This document shows, one piece after another, positions 34,092 to 42,928 of a stretch of DNA of 64,000 bases; the stretch's first letter is position 1, and each line of letters begins with the position of its first letter. The notes below the pieces were generated by a model. The model worked only from the letters and a program-made list of their open reading frames with translations. It searched no databases and was not told the DNA's origin. The position numbers and the translations under genes are program-made. Origin of the DNA: Amycolatopsis nalaikhensis (GTDB taxonomy: Bacteria; Actinomycetota; Actinomycetes; Mycobacteriales; Pseudonocardiaceae); assembly GCF_030264295.1 (NCBI RefSeq), contig NZ_CP127173.1, forward strand, positions 9,493,501 to 9,557,500, written 5' to 3'.

Positions 34092-34121
34092 ACTATACAG
34101 ACTGAACAGAAGTTGTATAGT
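34092..34121. promoter_or_regulatory. TetR operator between SDR and TetR
   Basis: ACTATACA (34092-34099) and TGTATAGT (34114-34121) are exact complements 14 nt apart in a locally AT-rich stretch. GTTGTATAGTGAG (34112-34124) is also found exactly in the promoter element at 12628-12651. Confidence 0.6.
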
Positions 34122-34148
34122 GAGTTCGGACGCCGTAGCATCGACACC

Positions 34149-34691
34149 ATGGCCGTCACCCAAAACACCGCCGAGTCCGGCCGCCGCGACGCCGTGCTCG
34201 AGTCGGCGCTGCTGACGTTCGCCCGGCACGGCTACCGCAAGACCTCGATGGCCGAAGTCGCGCACGCGGCCCGGATTTCCCGGCCGGGACTGTACTTTCT
34301 GTTCGCGTCCAAAGAGGACCTGTTCCGGGCGGCGGTCACCCGGGCGCTCGAGCAGGACCTCGCCGCGGCCGAGCGGATCCTCGCCGACCCCGGCCCCCCT
34401 CTGCGGGAGCGGCTGCTCGGGGCGTTCGACCGGTGGGCCGGCCGCTACGTCGGGCCGATGAGCCGCGACGTCCCGTCGGTCATCGAGCAGAACCCGGACC
34501 TGCTCGGGTCCATCACGCGCACCGCACCCGAGCGGTTCGAAGAACTCGTCGTCACCGCCGTGGGCGGCCCGGCGGCGGCCGGCGTGGCGCAGACCTTGAT
34601 CAGCGCCTCGGTCGGGCTGAAGTACCAGGTCGGTACCCGGGAGGAGTACCTCGCCCGGATGGCCACCGCGATCGGTCTCCTCGTCCCCTGA
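34149..34691 (+). CDS. TetR-family regulator
   Basis: 180 residues from ATG 34149. HTH ISRPGLYFLFASKEDLF. An in-frame extension upstream runs antisense through the SDR and is rejected. Divergent from the SDR and likely its repressor. Confidence 0.85.
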   Translation: MAVTQNTAESGRRDAVLESALLTFARHGYRKTSMAEVAHAARISRPGLYFLFASKEDLFRAAVTRALEQDLAAAERILADPGPPLRERLLGAFDRWAGRYVGPMSRDVPSVIEQNPDLLGSITRTAPERFEELVVTAVGGPAAAGVAQTLISASVGLKYQVGTREEYLARMATAIGLLVP

Positions 34692-34718
34692 GGTGACACC
34701 GCCCACACGCGGTTGCCC

Positions 34719-34734
34719 CTGACACCGGTGTCAG
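34719..34734. promoter_or_regulatory. MerR-type palindrome before the SDR
   Basis: CTGACACCGGTGTCAG is a perfect 16-bp palindrome 43 bp upstream of the SDR start. MerR proteins bind such palindromes between widely spaced -35 and -10 boxes, and a MerR gene is the second gene of the operon. Confidence 0.65.
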
Positions 34735-34777
34735 CTCCTACGTTTTCGGTGTACCCGAACGAAAAGGCAGGAAGCTG

Positions 34778-35482
34778 ATGAAGATCGCCGGAGCCAGGAT
34801 CCTGATCACCGGAGCGAACCGCGGACTGGGCAACGCCTTGGCGCGCGCGGCACTCGCCCGAGGCGCCGCGAAGGTCTACGCGGGCGCGCGCAACCCCGCG
34901 AGCGTCGATCTCGCCGGGGTCACCCCCATCGGTCTCGACATCACCGATCCGGCGTCCGTGGCGGCGGCCGCTTCCGCCGCCACGGACGTCGACGTCCTGA
35001 TCAACAACGCCGGGGTCTCGACCTACACCGACCTGGTGACCGGCGATCTCGACACCATCCGGTTCGAGATGGAGACGCAGTTCTTCGGCACGCTGAACAT
35101 GGTGCGCGCGTTCGCCCCCGTCCTGAAGGCCAACGGTGGCGGCGCCATCGTGAACGTCCTGTCCGCGCTGTCGTGGTTCTCCATCGAGGGCTCGAACGCT
35201 TACGCCGCGTCGAAAGCCGCCGCGTGGAGCCTGACCAACGGGGTGCGGCTGGAGCTGGCCAAGCAGGGCACCACCGTGACCGGTGTCCACCTCGGCGTCG
35301 TCGACACCGACATGACGAAGGACTACGACGGCCCGAAGCTCCCGCCCTCGACCGTGGCCGACGCGGCACTCGACGGGCTCGAAGCCGGTGAGCTCGAAGT
35401 GCTGGCCGACCAGTGGAGCGCCGACGTCAAGGCCGCGCTGGCCCGGGATCCGCGGGAATTCTACGGCGCGCGGATCGCTTGA
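34778..35482 (+). CDS. Short-chain dehydrogenase/reductase
   Basis: 234 residues. TGANRGLG and NNAGV for the cofactor, Ser in NVLSALSW and Y-A-A-S-K for catalysis. Short member of the family. The MerR gene starts 34 bp after its stop, so both are likely controlled through the palindrome at 34719. Confidence 0.87.
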   Translation: MKIAGARILITGANRGLGNALARAALARGAAKVYAGARNPASVDLAGVTPIGLDITDPASVAAAASAATDVDVLINNAGVSTYTDLVTGDLDTIRFEMETQFFGTLNMVRAFAPVLKANGGGAIVNVLSALSWFSIEGSNAYAASKAAAWSLTNGVRLELAKQGTTVTGVHLGVVDTDMTKDYDGPKLPPSTVADAALDGLEAGELEVLADQWSADVKAALARDPREFYGARIA

Positions 35483-35516
35483 TGCGAGGAGTCGCCACAG
35501 GACACAGGAGGACGAT

Positions 35517-35891
35517 GTGCGGATCGGTGAACTGGCCACCCGGACCGGGGTGAGCGTCCGGTCGCTGCGCTACTACGAGCAGCAGCGCCTGCTGACCAGC
35601 CGGCGCAGTGCCGGCGGGCAACGGCACTTCACCGAGCACGACGTCGAGCGCGTCGGCTCGATCCAGCGGATGTTCGCCGCCGGGCTCAGCAGCCGCACCA
35701 TCGCCGACCTGCTCCCGTGCGTCGACTCCCCCGGTGAGGAAACCGCCGACGCGGCCGCGGCCCGGATGCTGCGGGAACGCGACCGGCTCACCGAGCACAT
35801 CGCCGAGCTGGTCCGCACCCGCGATTCCCTCGACGAGCTCATCGCCGTCAACCGCGCATACCGCACGGCCCTGGAAACCGCCGCGCGGTAA
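35517..35891 (+). CDS. MerR-family regulator
   Basis: 124 residues from a GTG preceded by AGGAGG. The HTH (IGELATRTGVSVRSLRYYEQ) is followed by the dimerisation helix (RMLRERDRLTEHIAELV). It has a single Cys (LLPCVDSPG). An overlapping ATG two bases earlier is in another frame and is rejected. Likely activates the SDR-merR operon. Confidence 0.88.
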   Translation: MRIGELATRTGVSVRSLRYYEQQRLLTSRRSAGGQRHFTEHDVERVGSIQRMFAAGLSSRTIADLLPCVDSPGEETADAAAARMLRERDRLTEHIAELVRTRDSLDELIAVNRAYRTALETAAR

Positions 35892-35896
35892 CGGCG

Positions 35897-36670
35897 TCAG
35901 GCGCCCGCGCCGCCGTCGACCGGGATGATCGCGCCCGTCACCATCGAGGCGCGGTCGCTGAGCAGCCACGCCGCCACCTCGGCGACCTCGCGCGGCTCGG
36001 CCATCCGGCCGAGCGGGGTCGTGGCGGTGATCCGCTCGACGACACCGGGGGTGGCCGCTTCCCAGCTGTCGATCATCTCGGTGGCCGTACCGCCCGGGGT
36101 GATGCCGTTGACCCGGATGCCCTCCTTCGCCCAGGTCACCGCGGCCGTCTCGGTGATGCTGTTGAGGGCTCGCTTCATGGCGCCGTAGGCGGGCAAGGCG
36201 GGGTTGGCGCGGCGGCTGCCGATGCTCGAGGTGTTGACGATCGCCCCGCCGCCGTCGCGGCGCATCAGCGCGGCCTCGGCCGTCATGGCCGTCCAGTGCG
36301 CGCGGAAGTTCACCGCGAACTGTTCGTCGACGTCCTCGTCGCTGGTGGTGTCGAGCGGGCCCGGCCGCTGGATGGCCGCGCCGTTGTTGAACGCGCCGTC
36401 GAGCCTGCCGTGCAACTGCCCGACCCGGTCGACGGCGGCACGGACGCTCGCCCGGTCGGCGAGGTCGAGCGCGACGGCGTCGGCGACGCCGCCGTCCGCG
36501 CGGATCTCGGTCACGATCCGCTCGAGGGCGTCGGTGCCGCGGGAGGCGAGCACGACGGCGGCGCCTTCCTTCGCGAACAGGCGAGCCGCGGCCGCGCCGA
36601 TGCCGCGGCTCGCGCCGGTGATGACCACGACCTTGCCGGTGAGCAGGCCGATCGGAGTGCTGGTTGTCAT
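35897..36670 (-). CDS. Short-chain dehydrogenase/reductase (FabG-like)
   Basis: 257 residues. TGASRGIG, NNGAA in place of NNAG, Ser in NTSSIGS and Y-G-A-M-K for catalysis, ending with IIPVDGGAGA. The NNGAA change is unusual but tolerated in this group. Divergent from the MmyB-type gene at 36756. Confidence 0.87.
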   Translation of the reverse strand: MTTSTPIGLLTGKVVVITGASRGIGAAAARLFAKEGAAVVLASRGTDALERIVTEIRADGGVADAVALDLADRASVRAAVDRVGQLHGRLDGAFNNGAAIQRPGPLDTTSDEDVDEQFAVNFRAHWTAMTAEAALMRRDGGGAIVNTSSIGSRRANPALPAYGAMKRALNSITETAAVTWAKEGIRVNGITPGGTATEMIDSWEAATPGVVERITATTPLGRMAEPREVAEVAAWLLSDRASMVTGAIIPVDGGAGA

Positions 36671-36755
36671 GCCCCCAGCGTCACGCGGTCCGCGAGCCGG
36701 AGACAGGTACAGACGGTGTCAGGCTCCGCGGCCGCCCGGCGCGCACACTGGGGGT

Positions 36756-37604
36756 ATGGACAAGCAGGAGCTCGGGGCGTTCCTCCGCAGCCGCCGCGAG
36801 CGGCTCCGGCCGGAGGACGTCGGCCTCCCGTCGGGACCGCGGCGGCGGACGCCGGGCCTGCGCCGCGAGGAGGTCGCGGTGCTCGCGCACATCTCCACCG
36901 AGTACTACGTCCGGCTCGAACAGGGCCGGGCGCCGCGGCCGTCCGGCGAGGTCCTGGCCGGGATCGCGGGCGCGCTGCGCCTGACCGACGCGGAGTCCGG
37001 CCACCTGCACGTCCTGGCCGGCACCGCGCCGGTCCGGACCGGCACGCACCGCCGCGACGTCCGCCCCAGCATCCTGGCGCTGCTGGAACGGCTCCCGCAG
37101 ACGGCCGCGTTCGTGACGTCCGCGGTGTTCGAGGTCCTCGCGTGGAACGAGCTGGCGGCCGCGCTCATGGAGGACTTCGCCGAGCTCACCCCGCGCGAGC
37201 GCAACCTGGCGCGGCGGGCGTTCCTCGGGCCGTCGCGCCCGGACGCGGTGCTGTACGGGATCTCCGACCTCGCCGAGTTCCGCCACCACGTCGTGATGGA
37301 ACTGCGTGGTGCCCTCGCCCGGTACCCGGCGGACCCGGCGGTGACCGGCCTGGTGGACGAGCTCCTCGACGGCAGTGCGGAGTTCGCCCGGCTCTGGGAC
37401 CGCCGCGACATCCAGGCGGTGCCGGTGCTCAGCAAGACGTTCCGGCACCCGGCGGTCGGGGAGCTGACCGTCGACTGCGACTCCCTCGCGCTGACCGACC
37501 GCGACCAGCACCTCGTGCTCTACACCGCGCCGCCGGGCTCCCGCGACGCCGAGGCGTTGGCCCTGCTGAGCGTCCTGGGGCCCGAGGCCGCCGCTCGGCG
37601 TTAG
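36756..37604 (+). CDS. MmyB-type HTH regulator
   Basis: 282 residues. HTH TPGLRREEVAVLAHISTEYY; the MmyB domain continues with AFVTSAVFEVLAWNELAAAL. Divergent from the SDR at 35897 (85 bp). Its stop overlaps by 4 bp the stop of the convergent SDR at 37601 (shared ttag). The divergent gap has a looser dyad (GACA...TGTC) than the other MmyB modules. Confidence 0.86.
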   Translation: MDKQELGAFLRSRRERLRPEDVGLPSGPRRRTPGLRREEVAVLAHISTEYYVRLEQGRAPRPSGEVLAGIAGALRLTDAESGHLHVLAGTAPVRTGTHRRDVRPSILALLERLPQTAAFVTSAVFEVLAWNELAAALMEDFAELTPRERNLARRAFLGPSRPDAVLYGISDLAEFRHHVVMELRGALARYPADPAVTGLVDELLDGSAEFARLWDRRDIQAVPVLSKTFRHPAVGELTVDCDSLALTDRDQHLVLYTAPPGSRDAEALALLSVLGPEAAARR

Positions 37605-38359
37605 TGCGGGTCGGTGCCGTTGAGCGTCGCGACGACGTCGTCGTAGTCGCCGCGGACTTCGCCGTAGCGCAGGAACTTGACCCGCTCGACCTGGATTTCC
37701 CTGGCATCCGGCTGGGTCTCGAAGAGGCTCATGACCTCGGTGATGAACGCGTCGAGCGGCATGGCGTGGTCGTTCTCGGCCTGGCCCGGCAGGAGGTCGG
37801 TCTGCACCGACGGCGGCACCAGCTCGACGACCCGCACCGAGGTGTCGGCCAGCTGCAGCCGCAGCGATTCGCTGAGCATGTGGATGGCCGCCTTGGACGC
37901 GTTGTAGCTCGGCGTCACCTTGAGCGGGGTGAAGGCCAGTCCCGAAGAGACGGTCACGATCGTGGCGTCCGGCCGGGTCCGCAGGTGCTCGACGAACGCG
38001 CCGATCAGCCGGATCGGGCCGAGCACGTTGGTCGTGACGACGTCCTCGGCGGACTCGAGGAACGTCTCGGGCTGGTGCCAGTCTTCGACGCGCATGATGC
38101 CGGCCATGGTCACGAGCACGTTCAGCTCGGGGTAGCGGGCGATGACCTCCTTGGCCGCGGCCTGGATGCTGGCGGCGTCGGTGGTGTCGATCCGCACGGT
38201 GCCGATGCCGGGGTGCTCGGCGGCGATCTTCTCGAGCAGCTCGGTGCGGCGACCGCCGACGACGACGGTGTTGCCCCGGTCCTTGAGGGCGAGCGCGAGC
38301 GCCAGGCCGATGCCGCTGGTGGCGCCGGGGATGAAGAGGGTGTTTCCGGTGATGTCCAT
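37601..38359 (-). CDS. Short-chain dehydrogenase/reductase (DltE-like)
   Basis: 252 residues. PGATSGIG, TMAGI instead of NNAG, Ser in TVSSGLAF and Y-N-A-S-K. The VELVPPSVQTDLLPGQ stretch and C-terminal helix with FLRYGEVRGDYDDVV are typical of the DltE-like group. Divergent from the MmyB-type gene at 38460. Confidence 0.87.
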   Translation of the reverse strand: MDITGNTLFIPGATSGIGLALALALKDRGNTVVVGGRRTELLEKIAAEHPGIGTVRIDTTDAASIQAAAKEVIARYPELNVLVTMAGIMRVEDWHQPETFLESAEDVVTTNVLGPIRLIGAFVEHLRTRPDATIVTVSSGLAFTPLKVTPSYNASKAAIHMLSESLRLQLADTSVRVVELVPPSVQTDLLPGQAENDHAMPLDAFITEVMSLFETQPDAREIQVERVKFLRYGEVRGDYDDVVATLNGTDPH

Positions 38360-38408
38360 GCCCCCGAGTCTCACCGGGCCGCGGCACCGGCGGCAGAGAC
38401 CGCTCATC

Positions 38409-38428
38409 GGGGGATCGGCGATCCCTGG
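38409..38428. promoter_or_regulatory. Inverted repeat between SDR and MmyB-type regulator
   Basis: GGGAT-CGGCG-ATCCC extended by CTGG on the right; the half-site ATCCCTGG recalls TCCCCTGG and GGTCCTGG of the two related sites, all with 5-nt spacers. Confidence 0.55.
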
Positions 38429-38459
38429 TTGCGCCCGCGCCGGGCGCGATACTGGAGGC

Positions 38460-39320
38460 ATGGATCGAGCGGAACTGGCGGCCTTCCTGCGACGGCGGCG
38501 GGAACAGCTGCGGCCGGAGGACGTCGGCGTCCTGCCGGGCGCGCGCCGTCGCACGGCCGGGCTGCGCCGGGAGGAAGTCGCGTCGCTGGCCGGGATGTCG
38601 ACGGACTACTATACGCGCCTGGAGCAGCGCCGGGGTCCGCAGCCCAGCGAGCAGATCCTGACGGCGCTGGCCCGCGCGCTGCGCCTGACCGACGACGAGC
38701 GCGACTACCTGTTCGAGGTGGCCGGCCGCACGGCCCCCTCCCCCGCGGCGACGGCCGCCCACGTGGCCCCGGCGTTGCTGCGGGTGCTCGACCGGCTTTC
38801 GGACACGCCCGCACTGATCCTGTCCAACCTCGGCGAAGTCTTGGTGCGCAACCGCCTCGCCGAGGCGCTCTACGGCGGCCCGGCCGAGCACACGGGACTG
38901 GCGCGCAGCGAGATCTACCGCTGGTTCACCGATCCCCGCGAGCGCCTGATCTACCCGGAGCACGACCGCGATCGCCAGAGCCGTGCGCTGGTCGCGAACC
39001 TGCGCGCCGCCCACGGTTCGATGGGGCCGAACTCGCGAGCGGGTGAGTTGGTGCGGGCGCTGACCCGCGAGAGCGAGGAGTTCGCGCGGCTGTGGGAGCG
39101 GCACGAGGTCGCGAAGCGGTTCGAGGACCACAAGGTGCTCGTGCACCCGCAGCTCGGCGAGATCGAGGTGGACTGCCAGGCGTTGTTCACCGAGGACCAG
39201 TCTCAGGCGCTGCTGGTGCTCACCGCGCCTCCGCGTACGGAAGCGTTCGAGAAGCTGCAGTTGCTCGCTGTGCTGGGTAATGAACGGTTCGACGAGCCGG
39301 TCGGGCCGGTTCGGGAGTAG
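38460..39320 (+). CDS. MmyB-type HTH regulator
   Basis: 286 residues. HTH TAGLRREEVASLAGMSTDYY, ligand domain with YRWFTDPRERLIYPEHD, ending before the 140-bp repeat array. Closest of the four to the protein at 31956 by eye. Divergent from the DltE-like SDR. Confidence 0.87.
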   Translation: MDRAELAAFLRRRREQLRPEDVGVLPGARRRTAGLRREEVASLAGMSTDYYTRLEQRRGPQPSEQILTALARALRLTDDERDYLFEVAGRTAPSPAATAAHVAPALLRVLDRLSDTPALILSNLGEVLVRNRLAEALYGGPAEHTGLARSEIYRWFTDPRERLIYPEHDRDRQSRALVANLRAAHGSMGPNSRAGELVRALTRESEEFARLWERHEVAKRFEDHKVLVHPQLGEIEVDCQALFTEDQSQALLVLTAPPRTEAFEKLQLLAVLGNERFDEPVGPVRE

Positions 39321-39339
39321 CGCCGCGCGGCCGCGCGAG

Positions 39340-39701
39340 GTCGCGAATGACTCATTCGGGACCGCTGGCGTCGCGAATGACTCATTCGCGACCTTCGCCG
39401 CGCGGGCCGAAACCCGCACCCGGACACCAGATCGGCCGCCCCCGCCAGACCGAACGCCACCGCCACGCAGCCGCACGACGTCGCGAATGACCCATTCGGG
39501 ACCGCTGGCGTCGCGAATGACTCATTCGCGACCATCGCCGCGCGGGCCGAAACCCGCACCCGGACACCAGATCGGCCGCCCACGCCAGACCGAACGCCAC
39601 CGCCACGCAGCCGCACGACGTCGCGAATGACTCATTCGGGACCACCAACGTCGCGAATGAGTCATTCGCGACCATCGCCGCGCGGGCCGAAACCCGCCGG
39701 G
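39340..39701. repeat. Tandem repeat of 140-bp units (about 2.6 copies) with paired palindromes
   Basis: Units start at 39340, 39480 and 39620, exactly 140 bp apart, and are nearly identical. Each unit opens with two palindromes built on GAATGACTCATTC, 30 bp apart (39345, 39375; 39485, 39515; 39625, 39655). The third copy stops after the GGCCGAAACCCGC stretch. Several short ORFs here are artefacts of the repeat. No gene is present between 39321 and 39727. The function may be transcription termination or chromosome organisation. Confidence 0.85.
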
Positions 39702-39727
39702 ACGCGAGCCGCCGAGGCACGTCCGGC

Positions 39728-40555
39728 CTATATCGGGAAGACCGCGCGGAAGGCCGCCGAGATCGGGATGAGGTCGGTGACCAGCCGGTCGAACTCGGCC
39801 GCGGTCAGCGCGTGGTACGGCACCTCAGCGAGCCGGTCGGTCATCGCCTCGACCCGGGCCTTCGCGGCGCGGCCTTCGGCGGTGAGCCAGCCGTCCGTGC
39901 CGACCAGACCGCGGGCGCGCATCCCGTCGATGACCGCGTTCAGCTGGGCGGCGGGCAGGTGCCAGACCCGGCCGAACTTCTCGGCGGGCAGGTCCACGGA
40001 CAAGGCGTGCAGCACGTGCGCCTCCGTTCCGCCGATGCCCTCGGCCATCAACGCGACCGTGTGGCCGTCGCCGCGGTGCTCGCGCAGCAGGGTGGCCGCG
40101 TGCCACAGCCGTGCCACCGGCTCGCGCGGTACCGGGAGCGCGCGCAGGGCCGCGTAGAGCGGGCGTCCCTCCACCGGGGCGCTGGTCGCCGCCTTGAGCA
40201 GGAGGTCGGCGGCGCGCGCGACACTCGCGTTGTCGGCCAGGTCGCCGAGGATCCGGCGCATGCCCGCGACGCAGCCCCGCTCGCGGGCGGCCAACGCCGC
40301 TTCCGGCGTGGTCAGGTCCCAGACCCGCGGGATGTGGCGGGCCACCTCGCCGGGGGCGAAGTTGTAGAAGATCGCGTGGACGACGTCGGCGGGCACCGAC
40401 CGGCCGAACGGCGCCGCCCGGCCGGCGAAATAGGCGTCCCACGAGTTGCGCAGGCCCAGCGCCATCAGGGCTTCGTCGGACTCGTCGGCGAAGTAGGGCA
40501 CCAGGCCGAGGGGCTCGACCAGGTCGTACATGCGGCGGGCTACCGGCTGCGACAT
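39728..40555 (-). CDS. SCO6745-family protein (SalK-like), function unknown
   Basis: 275 residues of the conserved actinobacterial SCO6745/SalK family: begins MSQPVARRMYDLVEPLGLVPYF, with AAPFGRSVPADVVHA and two similar helical halves. The C-terminal part (VIDGMRARGLVGTDGWLTAEGR) looks like a winged helix. No catalytic residues known to me. No membrane segment. Confidence 0.75.
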   Translation of the reverse strand: MSQPVARRMYDLVEPLGLVPYFADESDEALMALGLRNSWDAYFAGRAAPFGRSVPADVVHAIFYNFAPGEVARHIPRVWDLTTPEAALAARERGCVAGMRRILGDLADNASVARAADLLLKAATSAPVEGRPLYAALRALPVPREPVARLWHAATLLREHRGDGHTVALMAEGIGGTEAHVLHALSVDLPAEKFGRVWHLPAAQLNAVIDGMRARGLVGTDGWLTAEGRAAKARVEAMTDRLAEVPYHALTAAEFDRLVTDLIPISAAFRAVFPI

Positions 40556-40651
40556 CTCGTCTCCTGCGATCGGTGGCGGCGCCTTCGTGGCGGCCGCTCA
40601 TCCAGGCCACGAACAGCCCACCCGGGATTCGACACCCGGCCGGAAAATTTC

Positions 40652-42928
40652 TCAGTGCGGCCGGGAGAGGTCGCCGGGCTTGAAGGCCTCCACCGTGTCG
40701 GTGACCGGTTGGTCGAGGTCGGTCTTGCGGGCGGCCGGGTAGACCCAGCGCAACCCGGCCGTCGACCCGGCTCCGAACGCCTCGTGCTCGTAGAAGATCT
40801 TGCCGTCGCCCTGGAAGCCGGAAATCGTGTAGCCGTTCCTGTCGGCGTTCCGGAACGTCACGCGGCCGCCGTCGCCCTCCACCGAGGCGACCACCTGGGC
40901 CAGCTTGTCCGACGGTCGCACGCCCGCCGAGTTCGTTCCCCACACCGTCAGCGTCGCGCCGAGGGCGGCGTTGGTGAACCGCATCCCTTCGCCGTTCTCC
41001 GGGACCCACGACGACGCCGTGTACCCCGGCGGCACCAGCGTGGTGAAGCCGAACCGGGCGTTCGTGTACGTGTCCCCGGCCACGGGCGGCGGTGCCGACG
41101 TCGAAGAAGACGAAGCGGCCGAAGTGGTCGGCGACGCACTCGGCGCCGTCTTGCCCAGCAGCGTCAGGAACTTCGGCAGCAGCAGGTCGTCGAGCTCGGC
41201 GTACGGCAGCACCACCGACTCGTTCCCGGCCTCCGTGGCGCAGCCGAGGTCGTACCACAGGATCTCGAACTCGGCGCCGGCCTCGGTGAAGCCGAACGTC
41301 GCCGCCGGGACGTGGTCGCCGCCGGCGGGCCGGTCCGCGGTGTCGATGCTGACCCGTCGCTCCGGGTACCCCTCGACCGTCGGCACCGTGCAGAACCCGT
41401 TCTTCGTGTGCGGGCTCAGCCGCTGGGTCAGCGTCCGCATCCCGGCGGCCGTCAGGATCTCGGGCCGGAAGATGTCCTTCGGACCCAGCACCTGCCCGGT
41501 GGCGAGGTCGACGGTGAGCGCTTCGGGGAACCGCCAGGTGGTGTGCGAGAGCACGTCGGAGTCGAGGTCGTGGTCGTAGCGCACGGACAGCAGCCCCGGC
41601 GTCTGCCGCAGGACGCGTGCCGTCGTGCGCACCCCGACCGTTTCGCCGTCCTGCCGCAGCCGCTCCAGCGTGCTCGGTTCGGCGACGCCGTCGTGGATGG
41701 ACTTCAGCCGCTTGTCGACCGGGGCCTTCAACGCGTCGTTGGTCCGCTGCCGGACCGCGGCGTCCGGCCCGCCGGACACCTGCGGGTACTGCAGGTCGTA
41801 GGTGATCGGCAGCGCCGGGTCCCGGCCCGTCGTCGACTGCAGGGCGACCGTCAGCGGCGCCGGCGGGGCGGGCGGGTCGTCCCCGCCCGGGATCAGCAGC
41901 AGGCCGCCGGCGACGAGCCCGCCGAGGATCGCGACCGCGATGGCGATCTTGCCCACCACCGCCGCGGTCACCCCCGTCCCGGCGCCGGTGGCCGTCGCAC
42001 CGGCTCCGGCACCGGCCGCGGCGAGCGGCGCGGCGGCCGTGCCCGCGGTCGTCAGGAGCGCCAACGGCGTCAGCGCCGTCAGGGCGGCGGCCGAGGCGGC
42101 CAGCCGCTTCCAGCCGCGCTTCTCCCAGTTCTTGCCGTAGGCCTTGCGCGCGATGGCTTCCAGGTCTGTGACGAAGGCGTGCGCCGTCGCCGGGCGCCAC
42201 GCCGGGTCCTTCGCCATGCCGCGCAGGATCAGCGGGCGCAGCGCCTCGGGCACCGCGTCCATCGGCACCGGCGCTCCCCCGTGCAGGGCGCGCAGCTGCT
42301 CGCTCGTGTCCGCCTCGAACGGCCGGTGCCCGGTGACGCACTGGTAGAACACGCATGTGGCCGCGTAGACGTCGGTGGCGGGCACGCCGGGCTGCCCCGC
42401 CCACTGCTCGGGCGCCATGTAGGACGGGGAACCGGCGGTCAGTCCGTTGTGGCCGTCCAAAGTGGCCAGTCCGAAGTCGACCAGCTTCGACTCGCCTTCC
42501 CGCGACACCAGCACGTTGCCCGGCTTGTAGTCGCGGTGGACCACGCCGACCGCGTGCGCGTCGGCGAGGCCGAGCAGCGAGCCCTTCAGGATCGCCAGCG
42601 CCGCCTCGGGCGCCAGGACGTTCTCCGCCACGAGCAGCGCGCGCAGCGACACGCCGGGCACCGCCTCCATGACGAGCGCGGCGCCCTGGGGCGTCTCGAC
42701 GAAGTCGAAGAGCCGGACGACGTGCGGGCTCCGCACGCCGGACAGCAGCCACGCCTCCCGGCGGAAGCTGTCGGCGATCCGGGGGTCCGCGAGGAATTCG
42801 GCGCGCAGGTACTTGATCGCCACCATCTTCCCGGAGGCCTCGTGCTTGGCCAGCACGACCCGCCCGAAGCCGCCCGTGCCGAGCACGTCCACTTCGGCGT
42901 ACCCGGGCACACTCCAGGTGTCGTTCAT
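40652..42928 (-). CDS. Transmembrane Ser/Thr protein kinase with extracytoplasmic RsiV-like domain
   Basis: 758 residues. Kinase domain at 1-265: glycine loop GTGGFG (17-22), Lys39, catalytic HRD (131-133), DFG (151-153), MAPE. An Ala-rich stretch and a membrane helix (about 325-350, ends LLLIPGG) follow. The outside part has a YDLQYPQVSGG start like DUF3298/RsiV domains, a Ser/Thr/Pro linker (about 590-615) and a second small beta domain (NARFGFTTLVPPGY). The Asp after HR is present, so it should be active. Probably a surface or cell-wall sensor. A lipoprotein gene lies divergently. Confidence 0.9.
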   Translation of the reverse strand: MNDTWSVPGYAEVDVLGTGGFGRVVLAKHEASGKMVAIKYLRAEFLADPRIADSFRREAWLLSGVRSPHVVRLFDFVETPQGAALVMEAVPGVSLRALLVAENVLAPEAALAILKGSLLGLADAHAVGVVHRDYKPGNVLVSREGESKLVDFGLATLDGHNGLTAGSPSYMAPEQWAGQPGVPATDVYAATCVFYQCVTGHRPFEADTSEQLRALHGGAPVPMDAVPEALRPLILRGMAKDPAWRPATAHAFVTDLEAIARKAYGKNWEKRGWKRLAASAAALTALTPLALLTTAGTAAAPLAAAGAGAGATATGAGTGVTAAVVGKIAIAVAILGGLVAGGLLLIPGGDDPPAPPAPLTVALQSTTGRDPALPITYDLQYPQVSGGPDAAVRQRTNDALKAPVDKRLKSIHDGVAEPSTLERLRQDGETVGVRTTARVLRQTPGLLSVRYDHDLDSDVLSHTTWRFPEALTVDLATGQVLGPKDIFRPEILTAAGMRTLTQRLSPHTKNGFCTVPTVEGYPERRVSIDTADRPAGGDHVPAATFGFTEAGAEFEILWYDLGCATEAGNESVVLPYAELDDLLLPKFLTLLGKTAPSASPTTSAASSSSTSAPPPVAGDTYTNARFGFTTLVPPGYTASSWVPENGEGMRFTNAALGATLTVWGTNSAGVRPSDKLAQVVASVEGDGGRVTFRNADRNGYTISGFQGDGKIFYEHEAFGAGSTAGLRWVYPAARKTDLDQPVTDTVEAFKPGDLSRPH

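Noticed and set aside
39340..39701. Possible CRISPR array
   Set aside because: The repeats are 140 bp, directly adjacent and lack unique spacers; no cas gene is present.
39203..39720. Several short overlapping ORFs in the 140-bp repeat array
   Set aside because: They repeat the DNA repeat period in protein form, lack ribosome sites and arise from the tandem units.
40635..40665. CCCGGCCG/CGGCCGGG inverted repeat at the kinase 3' end as terminator
   Set aside because: It has a 15-nt loop, overlaps the coding end and is short; at this GC content such 8-bp arms are common.
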